From Pseudomonas sp. LD120 (lineage in GTDB: Bacteria > Pseudomonadota > Gammaproteobacteria > Pseudomonadales > Pseudomonadaceae), in NCBI RefSeq assembly GCF_009861525.1, contig NZ_WVHL01000002.1:124001-188000 (forward strand): a stretch of DNA of 64,000 nucleotides. The letters are read 5' to 3'. The position numbers were made by a program, and so were the translations under genes. How positions within the stretch are numbered: the stretch's first letter is position 1; each line of letters starts with the position of its first letter. A model generated the notes under the pieces. It did not search any database and was not told the origin of the DNA. It saw nothing but the letters and a program-made list of their open reading frames with translations. Of the stretch, positions 24,201-35,667 are shown piece after piece.

Positions 24201-27200
24201 GCCAGTTTGCCCTCAAGCTGTCGGCGACCGTGGGGTTTGACTATCCCACCATCAATCGCCTTGGCCAGTACCTGGAGGGGCTGCTGTACAGCGAACCGGT
24301 CGACGCGCCATCAACCGTCGACGTCGCAACCGCCGCTGACGGTAACGTCGCGGTGGTTGCCATGGCCTGTCGCTTTCCCCAAGCCGACAGCCCGGAGGCC
24401 CTCTGGGCGCTGCTGTTCGAACAGACGGCGACCGTGGTGCCGGTGCCTGAGTCGCGCCTGGCCGGTGCCAGGCCGCACGACAGCTTCCCGCGCTTCGCCA
24501 GCCTGATTCAGCGTCCCGAAGGCTTCGACGAAGCGTTCTTCCGTATTTCCCCCAAGGAGGCGCGGAGCATGGACCCCCAGCAACGACTGTTGCTGATGGT
24601 GGCCTGGGAGGCCCTGGAGCGGGCGGGCATACGCCTGGAGAGCCTGCTGGAGCAACGGGTCGGCGTATTTGTTGGCGCCAACGCCCATGACTATGACGCA
24701 CGGGTTCTGGGCTGCGCCGAAGGCGTGGATGCCCATTACGGCACCGGCAGCTCGTTTTCGGCGATCTGCGGACGTCTTTCGCACTTTCTGGGCGTGCGCG
24801 GGCCCAGCCTGACAGTGGACACCGCATGCTCTTCATCGCTCACAGCCATTCATCTGGCCTGCAACAGCTTGCGGGCGGCGGAGTGCGACATCGCGATTGT
24901 CGGCGGGGTGAATGTCATCGCCTCGGCGTCGATCTTCCAGTCCATGGGGCAGGCCGGGGCATTGGCTGCGGACGGTATCAGCAAGGCGTTCGATGACAGT
25001 GCCAACGGTTATGGCCGGGGCGAGGGCTGTGGCGTGGTGATTCTCAAGCGTCAGGCCCAGGCCGAGCAGGACCGTGATCCGATTGTGGCGACGATCCTCG
25101 GCTCGGCGGTCAACCACGATGGCGCCTGTGCCGGGCTGACCGTGCCCAATGGCCCGGCGCAAGAGGCGCTGATCAGGGAGGCATTGGCCAACGCGGGGGT
25201 GCAGGCGGCGCAAGTCAGCTATGTCGAAGCCCATGGCACCGGCACCGTGCTGGGGGACCCCATTGAACTCAATGCCTTGCATAACGCTTACCGTCAGGAT
25301 TGCCCCGATAGCCCGGCGCTTACGGTTGCCTCGGTCAAGGCCAATATCGGGCACCTGGAGGCGGCTGCGGGCATCGCTGCGCTGATCAAGGCCTGCCTGG
25401 TCGTTGGGCAGGGGCGGATTCCCCCGCAAGCCCACTTGCACACCGCCAATACCCGTGTCGAGTGGGCCGCCATGAACCTGCAACTGGCGCGCCAGGCCAT
25501 GGACTGGCCGGGTCGGCCTGAGTCGCGGATTGCCGGGATCAGTGCCTTTGGTTTCACCGGGACCAACGTGCATGTGCTGCTTCAGGGCAGCAGCGCACCC
25601 TCGCCGGCTCCCCTGGCGGACGCCCGAGGCCCCGTGGCCTTGTGCTTGTCGGCGGCCACGCCGGCGGCATTGGCGGAACTGGCCAGGTGCTATGTGGCCT
25701 TCCTGGAGACCACCGAACATGGCCCGCAAACCATCTGTTACAACGCGCTGGTGCGGCGCACAGCGTTCAAGGAACGCCTGGTGGTCCATGGACAGGATTG
25801 CCCAGAACTGAGCCAGGCGTTGCAAGCCTGGCTGGCCGCAAGCCCGCTTGAGCAGCGCCGGCTGCCCGAGGTCGGCGACCCCTGGTCAGCCATGGCCGAG
25901 GCGTTTATCCGCGGTGACAGGCAGCCGGGGCCCGAGCGTTTGCCGGACGGCTATCCGGCCATCGGGTTGCCCACCTATCCGTGGCAGCTCAACGATTACT
26001 GGATCGATGCCAGCTTGACGCCGCAGGCGGCGCAGCCGGGCCGGACAACGCCGGGCCATGCTTGCCTGCAGTGGCTGGCGCGGCCCGCCGGGCACCTCTG
26101 GTACTGGACCGGGGCACTCGCGCCCGAGGCCGGGCATTACGAGCCGTTGGCTGATCAGGGGCACCGGGTTAAACCCCACCTGCTGCTCGACGCGGTTCTG
26201 CAGGCCGCGCAGCAAACCCCCCGGGGCCTGCAGCAGATCCGCGATCTGCGGATTGCCCAGTTGCGCCTGAGTGGCGAGCAGCCGCTTGCTACGCACTTGA
26301 CCATCAGCTTCACCCAGGTTCCCGGCGCCCGCTTCGAGTTGGCCTTGCAGGCTGTCGGCGACGAGAACCGCCAGGTCTGCATGAGCGGCACGCTGGTTGA
26401 CTGTGAAGCGCAGCCGGAGGAGGACACGCTGGGCGTCTTACCGATGTTCGATGACGCCTTGCCGCCAACCCCGTGCGTTGGCCTGTGCCCCTGGTCCGAG
26501 TGTGCGCTCACGGGCCGGCAGAGGGCCCTGTATCGCTTTGCGCCGTCCCTGACCGCGGCCGAGCGCCAGGCGGAGCTGCTGGCCCGTGTCGTCGATCTGT
26601 TCGAAGGCGCCCACGCTGCGGCGTTACTGGGCTTCGCTCGAGTCCAGGTGCTGACCGAGCTGCCGGCGCAGGTGTGGATCCTGCTGGGCGGCAGTGACCA
26701 CGAGCAGCCGCACCGCCTGCAGGTCCTGGATGCACAGGGCTGCCAGGTCGCGCTGTTCGACGCTCCGCAGTTTGCCCGCGCGGGCTCGTGGTACCTGCCA
26801 GAGCCCGAGCGGGCATCGGCCGGACTGCCGATGATTCACCGGCAGTGGCAGGACTACCCCTTGCCGGACGAGGACGCCAAGCCGTGTCAAGGTTACTGGC
26901 TGGTGCTGGCCTGGCGGGCCGATGAGGTCCGCAGGTTGAGCGCGGCGTTCGAGGCGCAGCAGTGCCCGGTGCAGATCATCGAGTTGCACGTCGGGCCACA
27001 GCCCTTGGCCCGGAGGCTGACAGCCGCCTTGCGCCGTGCCGTTGCCGAGCCATCTTGTCTGGGGCTGATCGTGGCCGGTGTCGAGGCGCAAGCAGGGCGC
27101 GATGCAGACGGCATCGCCGACCCCCTGGCGGCGTCCTCGGAACTGGTACAGGCATTCGCTGCCGCGGTTGCCAGCCTCGGCGCGCCGGGCAAGCCGGTGT

Positions 27201-28609
27201 GGTTCGCCCTGCAGGCGGATGACGCCACATTGCCGGCCGCCGCCCAGGCGGCCTGGCAAGGCGCCGCGCAGATCTTTGCCCTGGAGCATCCGGCCTGGTG
27301 GGGCGGGCTGGTGACGCTGCGGGGCCGCGACAGAAGAAGCTATGCCAGCCTGTGCAGGCTGTTGCACGGGCAACCCCGGCATGATCATTTCGCTATCAGC
27401 GGCGCCCGGGTCGAGGTGCAATACCTGATCGAGGACAACATGCAGCACCTGCAGCTCCTGGAGCCGCCTGAGTTGAACGGCATGGTCGTGGTGCACGCCG
27501 TCCCCGGGGCGGACCTGGCGCCTGTGCTGACCGCGCTGGAGCTGCGTGGGGTGCAACGCGTGCTGCTGCTTTGCCAGGCACCGGGGCAACTGCACCTGCC
27601 CGAGCCGTTGTCGCTGTCGATCGTCCACCTCGCGAAGGTTGACCGGGAAACCTTGAGCGATACGTTCGCCGGACTGCGAGCACAAGGCCGCATTGCCGGG
27701 TTTATCCACGTAGCGCTGGACTGGCGGACGCTTGCTCTCAAGGAGCCCGGGTTCGTTGCGCGAATGCAGGAGATGGCCCAGCCGCTAGAGGTCCTGCAGC
27801 AGGTTCATCAGTTGCTCGATGACCCCGAGGCGTTCTTCCTGATCCTGGGCAGTGTGTCCTCGCTGCTGGGTGGGGCCGGCTTTGCCGGTTCGGCGATTGC
27901 CGACGGGTATGCCGCGTGGGTGCATGCCCAGCGCCAGCGCCAGGGCTTGAACTGCCAACTGCTGTATCTCACCCAGAGCGAGCAGGAGCTGTTGCATGAC
28001 GCCACGACCCGCACGGCACTGCAAAGCAGCGGTCTGCAGCCTTTGCAGCGCTCACAAGTGGTGCAAGCCATCGTCCGCACGCTGGGCGGTGCGGGCCAGT
28101 GCGGTCTGCTCAATGTCGATTGGCATCAGCTCAAGGGGTTGTACCTGAGTGTCTTGCCCTGGCCGTTGCTCGACCGCGTCGGCGTCGCAGACAGTCGCCA
28201 GGATCAGCGCCTGGACGAACTGTCCGGCCTGTCGCCGGTGCAGCAACGGCGGGCCATGCAGGCACTGGTCTGCGAGACGGTGGCGCAAGTGTTCGGCTTC
28301 ACCGATGGCCTGGATCTGGATCTCAGGAAGGGTTTCTTCGACATGGGCATGTCCTCGGTCATGTCGCTGGACTTGCGTTCACGGCTTGGCCGGGCGCTGA
28401 GCATCGACCTGCCGTCGACCTTCGGCTTCGAGTACACCTCCATCGAGCAGGTGACCGACTACCTCATGGGGCAGGTGCTGGAGCCTGACACCCATGACCC
28501 GCTTGCCGCGTCCGAACCGGTCACGCGGCAAGAGGACCTGCGTGAGCTGTCACAGGCCCAATTGATTGGCGCGCTCGAGGACGAGTTGCGCGATATCGCC
28601 CACTACTAG
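21248..28609 (+). CDS. pltB: Type I polyketide synthase PltB, 2453 aa
   Basis: This is a two-module PKS. Module 1 has KS (about 10-430, Cys at about 182 in TACSSSL), AT (about 535-850, GHSMGE at about 623) and ACP (about 955-1025, Ser at about 972). Module 2 has KS (about 1040-1455, Cys at about 1193), then a YPWQ linker directly after the KS with no AT. It continues with a degenerate DH-like region (about 1620-1750) and a KR-like region (about 1880-2250) without the TGGxGxxG nucleotide motif or the catalytic Tyr, and ends with a second ACP (Ser at about 2367). It should accept dichloropyrrolyl from PltL and add two malonyl units. AAGGAG precedes ATG 21248. Confidence 0.95.
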   Translation: MDARAPMDFEPIAIIGSGCRFAKGASTPEAFWELLRAGTDFVGPVPAERWNTEAIYNESAAETGTTYCKVGAFLEHVDRFDAHYFGISASEAKEMDPQQRLLLEVACESVARAGLTREQLKGSRTAVYVGMLGMDYLALHAREAGIEQINPYYAAGKEFSFAAGRIAYHLGVHGPAMTVTTACSSSLVAMHLACRALQAGEADMALAGGVNLMLAPDLTIYMSQIRAISPSGRCRVFDAAADGIVRGEGCAVTVLKRLADALRDGDPIQAVIRGSAINQDGASAGQTVPNANAQTAVIREALSVAGLSVEDIDYIEAHGTGTPLGDPIELSSLDRAFQGRSRPLLVGSVKANMGHLDAAAGMASVIKTMMVLKHAEVPGQLHLTRLNELVDWKRSRLWVPTALEPLPQRPRLAGISGFGLSGTNVHMILEDASAYWQTPPQAAPLTAGRPWILPVSAQSAQAVVDQARAYAAALPQQDAGQLQAFVASAMHRREHFPYRSAVVGADAAQLQTHLEQLPAPSAACITDAEERRAPVLVFTGQGAQWVGMGRELLDREPGFLAMIRRCDQALAPWASWSVEAELRSDASASRLHLTEFAQPCIFAIQVAISECLRQWGVIPAAVVGHSMGEVAAAYCAGALDLESAVRVIHQRAQAMQDTLGQGRMLVVGLPAATLEARLASNQQLELSVVNSRTSCVVSGSPQAVQALDQQLRDEGIFTYLMPAEYAFHSYQMDPCLAQIHAGLQELPLAAAHTPWVSTCAMPDEPIVADAHYWAMNARGRVRFDRAIEHLIEQGHRLFVEIGPHTVLAASINQALADKGLKGLVCGALNKQGDAALELANVVARLYEWGVVPDWQAYQPREAALELPAYPWQHERFWFTPAQRAPRAEPWSQLRARVQLYDAQGTLCAQVSDVVLGAPEPQQVALPVTAAVPVAVPPVVDVRAKIGDLLRQIVGAACVDPDPDRGFFELGLSSISLVEFKRMLERQFALKLSATVGFDYPTINRLGQYLEGLLYSEPVDAPSTVDVATAADGNVAVVAMACRFPQADSPEALWALLFEQTATVVPVPESRLAGARPHDSFPRFASLIQRPEGFDEAFFRISPKEARSMDPQQRLLLMVAWEALERAGIRLESLLEQRVGVFVGANAHDYDARVLGCAEGVDAHYGTGSSFSAICGRLSHFLGVRGPSLTVDTACSSSLTAIHLACNSLRAAECDIAIVGGVNVIASASIFQSMGQAGALAADGISKAFDDSANGYGRGEGCGVVILKRQAQAEQDRDPIVATILGSAVNHDGACAGLTVPNGPAQEALIREALANAGVQAAQVSYVEAHGTGTVLGDPIELNALHNAYRQDCPDSPALTVASVKANIGHLEAAAGIAALIKACLVVGQGRIPPQAHLHTANTRVEWAAMNLQLARQAMDWPGRPESRIAGISAFGFTGTNVHVLLQGSSAPSPAPLADARGPVALCLSAATPAALAELARCYVAFLETTEHGPQTICYNALVRRTAFKERLVVHGQDCPELSQALQAWLAASPLEQRRLPEVGDPWSAMAEAFIRGDRQPGPERLPDGYPAIGLPTYPWQLNDYWIDASLTPQAAQPGRTTPGHACLQWLARPAGHLWYWTGALAPEAGHYEPLADQGHRVKPHLLLDAVLQAAQQTPRGLQQIRDLRIAQLRLSGEQPLATHLTISFTQVPGARFELALQAVGDENRQVCMSGTLVDCEAQPEEDTLGVLPMFDDALPPTPCVGLCPWSECALTGRQRALYRFAPSLTAAERQAELLARVVDLFEGAHAAALLGFARVQVLTELPAQVWILLGGSDHEQPHRLQVLDAQGCQVALFDAPQFARAGSWYLPEPERASAGLPMIHRQWQDYPLPDEDAKPCQGYWLVLAWRADEVRRLSAAFEAQQCPVQIIELHVGPQPLARRLTAALRRAVAEPSCLGLIVAGVEAQAGRDADGIADPLAASSELVQAFAAAVASLGAPGKPVWFALQADDATLPAAAQAAWQGAAQIFALEHPAWWGGLVTLRGRDRRSYASLCRLLHGQPRHDHFAISGARVEVQYLIEDNMQHLQLLEPPELNGMVVVHAVPGADLAPVLTALELRGVQRVLLLCQAPGQLHLPEPLSLSIVHLAKVDRETLSDTFAGLRAQGRIAGFIHVALDWRTLALKEPGFVARMQEMAQPLEVLQQVHQLLDDPEAFFLILGSVSSLLGGAGFAGSAIADGYAAWVHAQRQRQGLNCQLLYLTQSEQELLHDATTRTALQSSGLQPLQRSQVVQAIVRTLGGAGQCGLLNVDWHQLKGLYLSVLPWPLLDRVGVADSRQDQRLDELSGLSPVQQRRAMQALVCETVAQVFGFTDGLDLDLRKGFFDMGMSSVMSLDLRSRLGRALSIDLPSTFGFEYTSIEQVTDYLMGQVLEPDTHDPLAASEPVTRQEDLRELSQAQLIGALEDELRDIAHY

Positions 28610-28657
28610 CCCCGGGGCTGAATCACCCCTGCCAGAGAACCACTGATCGAGGCCTTT

Positions 28658-31600
28658 ATGGATAACGACGTCCGCGATGTAAGCAAGGAACAGCTGCAAG
28701 AGAGTCTTGCTCAGGCGATCACCACCATCCGCGCACTCAAGGAGAAGGTCGCCGGCACGCGCTCGGCGCCAGTCGAACCGATTGCCGTGGTCGGCCTGGG
28801 TTGTCGGCTGCCGGGCAGTGCCGACACGCCCAAGCGCTTATGGAACCTTTTGAAAAACGCCACCGATGCCGTGGGTGACATGCCCGGCGATCGTCTGTAT
28901 GGCACCGATTATTACCATCCAGACCCACAAGTGCCGGGCAAGGCCTATGTCATGCGAGGCGGCTTCATCGAGGGGGTGGACCAGTTCGACCCGGGCTTCT
29001 TCGGCATTTCGCCCAACGAAGCCTGCGGGATGGACCCGCAGCAGCGGCTGGCCCTGGAAGTGGCCTGGGAAGCCCTGGAGAACGCCGCCATTGCGCCTGA
29101 CAGCCTGCATGGCAAGAAGCTCGGCGTGTTCATGGGGGTCAGCACCAACGATTACGTGCGCCTGCGTCAGCAGGTGGGTGCTGTCGAGGACGTCAATGCC
29201 TACCAGTTCTATGGCGAAACCAGTTTCGTGGCCGGGCGCATTGCCTACACCCTGGGTTCCAGAGGGCCGGCGGTGGTCCTCGACACGTCCTGCTCCTCGT
29301 CCCTGGTGGCCCTGCACCAAGCCTGCCACAGCCTGCGCAACCGCGAGAGCGAGGTGGCGCTGGCCGGTGGGGTCAATCTGATCCTGTCGCCCTACGGTTT
29401 CATCCTGGTGAGCAAGCTGCGGGCCGTGGCCCCCGACGGACGTTGCAAGACCTTCGACGCTGCGGCCGATGGCTATGGCCGCGCCGAAGGCTGCGTGATT
29501 CTTGCTCTCAAGCGCTTGAGCGATGCGGTGCGTGACCAGGACCCGATCATGGCCATCATCGAGGGCAGCGCCGTCAACAATGACGGCGCCAGCAGCGGCA
29601 TTACCGTGCCCAACATTCACGCCCAGGAAGAGGTGATCAACCTGGCGCTCGGCCAGGCCGGGCTTCAGGGGCGCGAGGTCGACTACGTGGAAGCTCACGG
29701 CACCGGTACGCCGCTGGGCGACCCGATCGAACTGCGCGCCCTGCATGCGGCACTGGGCAAGCAGCGACCTGTGGATTCGCCACTGCTGGTGGGGTCGATC
29801 AAGGCCAACATGGGGCATCTGGAACCGGTGGCCGGGGTCACTGGCCTGGCTAAGATCCTATTGTGCCTGCAACAAGAGACGCTGGTGCCTCAGGTGCACT
29901 TCAACACGCCCAACCCGCGGGTCGAATGGGATCGCCTGGCCCTCAAGGTGGTCACCCAGGCAACGGCCTGGCCACGTCAGGGCAAGGCGCGGCATGCCGG
30001 AGTCAGCTCGTTTGGCGTCACTGGCACCAATGCCCACGTCGTGGTGGGCGACCCGCCGCTGCGCGAGCGCGCCACGGGCCGTGACAACCCCTGGCAACTG
30101 ATCACCCTCTCGGCCAAGGGCGAGACGCCGCGCCGCCAGATTGCCGGGCGCTATGAGCGTTTCATCGCCGACAACAGCCAGTTGCTGCTCAAGGACCTGT
30201 GCTACACGGCGAACGCCGGGCGGGCCCACTTTGGCCATCGCTTTGCTGCCGTGACCGATAGCCGCGAGGGGCTGCGCGAGCAACTGGCGGCCTATGCGTC
30301 ACGCAAGGTGGTGGGGCATGTCTTCGAAGGGCACTGCCCGGGGGCGGCTGCGCCGCTGGCGATGCTGTTTCCGGGGCAGGGTTGCCAGTACCGGGCGATG
30401 GCCCAGGCGCTGTATGACAGCGAGCCCTTTTTCAAGACCCGGATCGATGAATGCCGCGCCTTGTTGGCGCCGCTGATGGACGTGGACCTGCTGACCCTGG
30501 TGCTGGACGCCGGACCTGCCAGCGACCGCTACCTGGAGCAGACCCGCTATGCCCAGCCGGCAATCTTCGCGGTGGAATACGCTTTGGCTCGCCTCTGGAT
30601 GCACTGGGGCGTCGCCCCGGACGCGCTGTTCGGTCACAGCTTCGGCGAAATCAGTGCAATGTGCGTGGCCGGAGCCGTGTCCCTGGCTGACGCGTTGCGC
30701 ATGGTGGAGGCGCGCGGGCGCCTGGCCCAGCAACTGATGACGGCCGGCGGCGCCATGTACGCCCTGGGCATGGGCGAGACGCAATTGCGCGACGTGCTCA
30801 AGGACAGGCCGGGCACCGCGATCGAGTTGGCAGCGGTCAACAGCCCGCAGGACGTGGTGATCGCAGGCCCGCAGGCCGAGGTCCAGGCGCTGGCCGAGGA
30901 GTTGCTCGCCAGCGGCTGCAAGGTCAGGAAACTTGCGGTGTCACATGCCTTCCACACCGCAGCCACCGAACCGATGCTCGAAGCATTCCGCCAGACGGTG
31001 GCCGGGATCACCTTCAGCGAGCCGCGCTTGCCGGTCATCAGCAGCGTTTCCGGGCGGGTGCATTCGCTCTCCAGCCTGAGCTCGCCGGACTACTGGTGCA
31101 TGCACACCCGGCAGACCGTGAGGTTTAGCGATGGGGTGGTCGCCCTGGCCGACGAACTGGGGGTGAAGACCTTCCTCGAGGTTGCCTCCGATGCGGTGCT
31201 GACGCCGCTGATCGGGCGCCACGACTGCGCGCAAGACAGCATGGCCATTGCCTGTATGCGCCGGGCCGGCGATCCACCGAGGGACCTGCGCCTGGCTGCC
31301 GCGCAGCTGTATGTCAGTGGCCACAACCTCGACTGGGCGCACATCCACCAGCATGACGGCGCCTTGCGCCAGACCTTGCCCGGCTACGCCTTTCAGCGCC
31401 AGCGCTACTGGTTCGACAGCGCGACCGGTTCGCCCACCCAACGCACCGCTGCGGGAGCGCTCGGCCGCTTATTGGGGCATCCGGTCAACGCGCCGACGCC
31501 GGCATTCGCAGCGACCCTGGACGTTGAAATGTTGGCGGCCATGGGGGGCGAAGTACTTGACGACCTCGCCGTGCTGCGGCCGGCCAGGCTGCTGGCCGTT

Positions 31601-33982
31601 ATGAGTGACGAGCTGGCCGGGCAACTGCAACTGGACGCCTACGTGGTGAGCCTCAACAGCCTGACCCAGGCCCTGGCCTTTCATCCGGCGGACTCCTTGT
31701 CTCTGTTCACCGAGCTCAAGCCCCTGCCGGAATCGGGCTGGGAGGTCAACTGCTCGGCCCTGAGCGCGGCGGAAAAGCTCGCGGGTGGCGATTGGCGGCC
31801 GGTGCTGTGCCTGACCCTACACGGAATATCGGGGCCCGCCGCTGGTAGTGTGCCGGACCCGGGCCATGCCGCCGCTCAGGATAATGGCTTTGTCTACCAC
31901 ATGCAGTTGCCCGCGCCAGAGGCTCCCGATGCTCCGCGCCACGGCCAGGTTCTTGATTACCTGGGGCAGGCGGTGCCGGGGGATACCCCGGGTTCGATAG
32001 CCGGGATCCGCCGCTGGGTCGTCAGCCCATCCGCGTCGACCCGGGCACAAAGCCTGGTGATCATCACCAGTCAGGCGCATCCGCAGCAATTCGACTGCGC
32101 CTTGTACGACGCTGAGGGGCTGTGCGTGGGCAGCCTGGAAGGGCTGACCTTGGTGGCCACCCCGGGTGACGATGAGTTGCGTGCCAGGGTGTACCAACCA
32201 GACGTGCTCTACAGCCTTGACTGGCTGGAACGCCCACGCCAGCCGGCCGAGGCGCCACCGCAGGAGCGGGCGTTCACCCTGGTCAGCCGCTCGCCGGACA
32301 CCGTCCGGCCCCTGGTCGAGCAACTGCAGCGTCTCGGGCATCGCACTCGGGTCATGAGCCCGCAGGCGTTGCTGGAGGCAGCCCGGGCCGCACGCGGCCA
32401 GGACCTGAGCCCGCCGGCCAGCGATGACGCTCAGGCCTTGGCCGCCGAGCTCGTCGTGCTTGACGGCAAGGACATCGAGGATGCCGGCGCCACCACCCTG
32501 GAGAGCTTGTCGAGCCTGCAGGCGACGTTCTTTCATCCGTTGCTGGATATGCTCAAGGCGGTCATCGAGCTGGGCCCGCGCGGCGGCCGGTTGTGGCTGG
32601 TGAGCCAAGGCGCAAACGCCATTGGCCTGGATCACCACCAGCCCCTGCAAGTGGCGACCGGGCCGTTGTGGGGCTTGGGCAAGACGCTGGCCCTGGAGCA
32701 CCCTGAGCACTGGCGCGGGCTGATTGATCTGGCGCCCGATGATCCGCACTGGGCAAAGGCCCTGGCCGCAGAGGTCAGCGACCCCGATGGCGAGGACAAG
32801 ATCTGCCTGCGCGCAGGCAAGCGTTATGTCCAGCGTTTGAACCACTTCAGCGCCGCGCAGTTGCCAGCGCAGGCCTATGTGCCTTGCGCCCTGGGCAGCT
32901 ACCTGATTACCGGCGGCATGGGGGGGATCGGCCTGGCCATGGCCCAGTGGCTTCTGGACAAAGGCGCCGGCAGCGTGGTCATCACCGGTCGGCGTCCTCT
33001 CGAACACGTCGCGGCAGGCCTGGAGCGGTTTGGCGCCGCCGCATCGCGGGTGCGTTACGTTCAGGCCGATATCAGCTGCCGTCAGGACATGCAACGGGTG
33101 TTCGCCGACCTGGCGGCGTCGACGTCCAGCCTGAAGGGGATTTTCCATGCCGCGGGGATCTCCATTCCGCAGGACCTCAAGGACGTCGACAGTGCCAGTT
33201 TCGATCAGGTGATGCGGCCCAAGGTCGAGGGCAGCTGGTTGTTGCACGAGCTTTCCCTGGGGCTGGACCTGGACTTCTTCGCCATGTGTTCGAGTATCGC
33301 CAGTGTCTGGGGGTCGCAGCATGTGGCCAGCTACGCCGGCGCCAATCAGTTCCTCGACAGCCTGGCCTGGCATCGTCGAGCCATGGGCTTGAGCGCCCTG
33401 GTGATCGACTGGGGCCTGTGGGCCGGGGGCAGCCACCTGTTCGACGAGCAGGTGTTGAATTTCCTTACCAGCGTTGGATTGAAGCAGATCGCCCCGGCGC
33501 AGAACGTCGGCCTGCTGTCGCGGATTCTGGCCAGTGATCTGCCCCAACTGGTGGTGTCCGGGGTCGACTGGAATCGCTTCAAGCCGCTGCTTGAGTCCCG
33601 CGGCCCGCAGCCGCTGTTGCAGTACATCCGCACCCAGGCTCCGGCCACCAGGGCGGGTGACAGCAGCAACGCCGAGATCCTGCAGCAACTGGCGAGCGCC
33701 GATGAAGCCGCGGCTCTGGCCCTGCTGGATGACTACGTCTGGGAGCAGTACGCACAGTTGCTCGGGGTCAAGACCGAGCAGGTCCGGGCCAAGCTCGAGG
33801 ACGGCGGCAGCTTGATGGACTACGGCCTGGACTCGTTGCTGGTGATGGACATGGTCGCCCGTTGTCGCCGCGATCTGAAACTGGAGATCAAGGCTCGTGA
33901 ATTCCTTGAGTGTCCGGGCCTGATGTGGCCGGACTTCCTGGCCCGCTCGATAAAGGAACAGGGCTGCCTGACCGAGGCCTGA
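28658..33982 (+). CDS. pltC: Type I polyketide synthase PltC, 1774 aa
   Basis: This is a single-module PKS that adds the third malonyl unit. Residues 1-35 form a coiled-coil docking segment. A KS (about 45-460, Cys at about 211 in TSCSSSL), a malonyl-type AT (about 565-870, GHSFGE at about 658 and HAFH) and a long non-catalytic spacer follow. The KR (about 1410-1600) is intact, with TGGMGGIG and a Ser/Tyr pair in SSIASVWGSQHVASYAGAN. The ACP has its Ser at about 1724 in YGLDSLL. The reduction and cyclisation lead to the resorcinol ring. No thioesterase is fused, and release is by PltG. Confidence 0.95.
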   Translation: MDNDVRDVSKEQLQESLAQAITTIRALKEKVAGTRSAPVEPIAVVGLGCRLPGSADTPKRLWNLLKNATDAVGDMPGDRLYGTDYYHPDPQVPGKAYVMRGGFIEGVDQFDPGFFGISPNEACGMDPQQRLALEVAWEALENAAIAPDSLHGKKLGVFMGVSTNDYVRLRQQVGAVEDVNAYQFYGETSFVAGRIAYTLGSRGPAVVLDTSCSSSLVALHQACHSLRNRESEVALAGGVNLILSPYGFILVSKLRAVAPDGRCKTFDAAADGYGRAEGCVILALKRLSDAVRDQDPIMAIIEGSAVNNDGASSGITVPNIHAQEEVINLALGQAGLQGREVDYVEAHGTGTPLGDPIELRALHAALGKQRPVDSPLLVGSIKANMGHLEPVAGVTGLAKILLCLQQETLVPQVHFNTPNPRVEWDRLALKVVTQATAWPRQGKARHAGVSSFGVTGTNAHVVVGDPPLRERATGRDNPWQLITLSAKGETPRRQIAGRYERFIADNSQLLLKDLCYTANAGRAHFGHRFAAVTDSREGLREQLAAYASRKVVGHVFEGHCPGAAAPLAMLFPGQGCQYRAMAQALYDSEPFFKTRIDECRALLAPLMDVDLLTLVLDAGPASDRYLEQTRYAQPAIFAVEYALARLWMHWGVAPDALFGHSFGEISAMCVAGAVSLADALRMVEARGRLAQQLMTAGGAMYALGMGETQLRDVLKDRPGTAIELAAVNSPQDVVIAGPQAEVQALAEELLASGCKVRKLAVSHAFHTAATEPMLEAFRQTVAGITFSEPRLPVISSVSGRVHSLSSLSSPDYWCMHTRQTVRFSDGVVALADELGVKTFLEVASDAVLTPLIGRHDCAQDSMAIACMRRAGDPPRDLRLAAAQLYVSGHNLDWAHIHQHDGALRQTLPGYAFQRQRYWFDSATGSPTQRTAAGALGRLLGHPVNAPTPAFAATLDVEMLAAMGGEVLDDLAVLRPARLLAVMSDELAGQLQLDAYVVSLNSLTQALAFHPADSLSLFTELKPLPESGWEVNCSALSAAEKLAGGDWRPVLCLTLHGISGPAAGSVPDPGHAAAQDNGFVYHMQLPAPEAPDAPRHGQVLDYLGQAVPGDTPGSIAGIRRWVVSPSASTRAQSLVIITSQAHPQQFDCALYDAEGLCVGSLEGLTLVATPGDDELRARVYQPDVLYSLDWLERPRQPAEAPPQERAFTLVSRSPDTVRPLVEQLQRLGHRTRVMSPQALLEAARAARGQDLSPPASDDAQALAAELVVLDGKDIEDAGATTLESLSSLQATFFHPLLDMLKAVIELGPRGGRLWLVSQGANAIGLDHHQPLQVATGPLWGLGKTLALEHPEHWRGLIDLAPDDPHWAKALAAEVSDPDGEDKICLRAGKRYVQRLNHFSAAQLPAQAYVPCALGSYLITGGMGGIGLAMAQWLLDKGAGSVVITGRRPLEHVAAGLERFGAAASRVRYVQADISCRQDMQRVFADLAASTSSLKGIFHAAGISIPQDLKDVDSASFDQVMRPKVEGSWLLHELSLGLDLDFFAMCSSIASVWGSQHVASYAGANQFLDSLAWHRRAMGLSALVIDWGLWAGGSHLFDEQVLNFLTSVGLKQIAPAQNVGLLSRILASDLPQLVVSGVDWNRFKPLLESRGPQPLLQYIRTQAPATRAGDSSNAEILQQLASADEAAALALLDDYVWEQYAQLLGVKTEQVRAKLEDGGSLMDYGLDSLLVMDMVARCRRDLKLEIKAREFLECPGLMWPDFLARSIKEQGCLTEA

Positions 33983-34031
33983 CGGCACCGGGCACTGCAA
34001 CCCTGACCAATGATCTGTGATTGAGGTGGTT

Positions 34032-35666
34032 ATGAACGATGTGCAGTTTGGCCAGGCGCCAGACCATTACGATATTCTCCTGGCCGGCAACAGCATCAGC
34101 GTGATGATGCTCGCTGCCTGCCTGGCCAGAAACCAGGTCCGGGTGGGGGTGTTGCGCAACCGGCAGATGCCGCCCGACCTCACCGGTGAAGCGACGATTC
34201 CCTATACCTCGATGATTTTCGAGCTGATTGCCGACCGCTATGGTGTGCCGGAAATCAAGAACATCGCCCGCACCCGCGATATCCAGCAGCAGGTGATGCC
34301 GTCTTCCGGGGTCAAGAAGAACCTCGGGTTTATCTATCATCAGCGTGACCAGGCGGTGCAGATGGGGCAGGCGCTGCAGTTCAACGTGCCTTCCGAGCAT
34401 GGCGAAAACCATCTGTTCAGGCCCGATATCGATGCCTATCTGCTGGCGGCGGCGGTCGGCTATGGCGCACAACTGGTGGAGGTCGGCGACCACCCCGAGG
34501 TGCAGCTGGAGGGGACCGGGGCCAGGGTGCTCTCGGCCCAGGGGCGCTGGGTGACTGCCGACTTCATGGTCGATGGCAGCCGTGGCGGTGAACAGTTGGC
34601 GCGCCCGGCGGGGCTCGACAGCCAGCCCTCGACGCTAAAGACCCGGACCGTGGAATTCTCCACCCATATGCTCGGGGTGGTGCCCTTCGATGAGTGCGTG
34701 CCGGGAGACTTTCCCGGCCAGTGGCATGGCGGCACCCTGCATCACGTGTTCGACGGTGGCTGGATCGGAGTGATTCCGTTCAATAACCATCAGCACTCGC
34801 GCAATCCTCTGGTCAGCGTGCTCATATCGCTGCGCGAGGACCTGTGCCCGAGCACCGACGGTGACCAGGTCCTGGCCACCCTGATCGAGCGGTACCCCAG
34901 CTTGTCCCAGCACCTGTCCGGCGCCAGGCGAGTCCGTGAGTGGGCGGTTCGCCAGCCGGTCCGGCAGGTCTATGGCACCGACCTTGAACGGCGTTGCTTG
35001 ATGTTTGATGACGGCGTGGTGAGCAATGACCTGTTGTTTTCGCGCAAGCTTTCCAATGCTGCGGAACTGGTGCTGGCCCTGGCCCACCGACTGATCAAGG
35101 CCGCACACAGCGGCGACTACCGCAGCCCGGCCTTGAATGACTTTGTCATGACCCAGGACAGCATCATCACCTTGAGTGATCGGATCGCCGCGGGTGCCTA
35201 TGTAGCGTTTCGCGATCCAGAGCTGTGGAATGCCTATGCCCGGGTCTGGTTGCTGCAGTCGATTGCCGCCACCATCACCGCGCGCAAGATCAACGATGCC
35301 TTTGCCAAGGCCCTGGACCCGCGAGTGTTCGATGACATCGACCAGCTCGCAGAGGACGGTTTCTGGATGCCTCTGTACCAGGGTTACAAGGATATTCTCA
35401 ACACGACGCTGGGCCTTTGTGATGACGTCGAAAACGCCAGGGTCTCTGCCGCGCAAGCTGCGAGCCGCATCTTTGCGGAACTTGCCAACGCCAGTTTTGT
35501 TCCGCCTATTTTTGATTTTGCTAATCCTCACGCTCGTGTCTATCAACTGACCACCTTGAGAAAACTCAAGGCGCTCTGGTGGGGGGTGATGCAAGTGCCG
35601 TCAGAGGTCGGGCGGTTGATTTTCTATCGATCCTTCAGAAAACCTTCCCTGCGCAAGGAGAGTTGA
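34032..35666 (+). CDS. pltD: Halogenase homologue PltD with degenerate motifs, 544 aa
   Basis: The protein aligns by eye with PltM along its length (for example FSTHMLGVVPF, HHVFDGGW, VIPFNNH). The FAD motif reads GNSISV at about 19-24 instead of GxGxxG, and the WxWxIP signature is WIGVIP (Trp to Gly) near residue 244. It therefore cannot work as a normal flavin halogenase. pltD is reported to be required for pyoluteorin, so a structural or non-redox role is likely. ATG 34032 has GAGGTGG upstream, while the GTG 15 bp before has none. pltE starts 1 bp after it. Confidence 0.93.
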   Translation: MNDVQFGQAPDHYDILLAGNSISVMMLAACLARNQVRVGVLRNRQMPPDLTGEATIPYTSMIFELIADRYGVPEIKNIARTRDIQQQVMPSSGVKKNLGFIYHQRDQAVQMGQALQFNVPSEHGENHLFRPDIDAYLLAAAVGYGAQLVEVGDHPEVQLEGTGARVLSAQGRWVTADFMVDGSRGGEQLARPAGLDSQPSTLKTRTVEFSTHMLGVVPFDECVPGDFPGQWHGGTLHHVFDGGWIGVIPFNNHQHSRNPLVSVLISLREDLCPSTDGDQVLATLIERYPSLSQHLSGARRVREWAVRQPVRQVYGTDLERRCLMFDDGVVSNDLLFSRKLSNAAELVLALAHRLIKAAHSGDYRSPALNDFVMTQDSIITLSDRIAAGAYVAFRDPELWNAYARVWLLQSIAATITARKINDAFAKALDPRVFDDIDQLAEDGFWMPLYQGYKDILNTTLGLCDDVENARVSAAQAASRIFAELANASFVPPIFDFANPHARVYQLTTLRKLKALWWGVMQVPSEVGRLIFYRSFRKPSLRKES

Positions 35667-35667
35667 A

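Noticed and set aside
31817..34000. Long leftward open frame opposite pltC
   Set aside because: It lies over the KR and ACP of PltC with biased codon shadows and no motif of its own.
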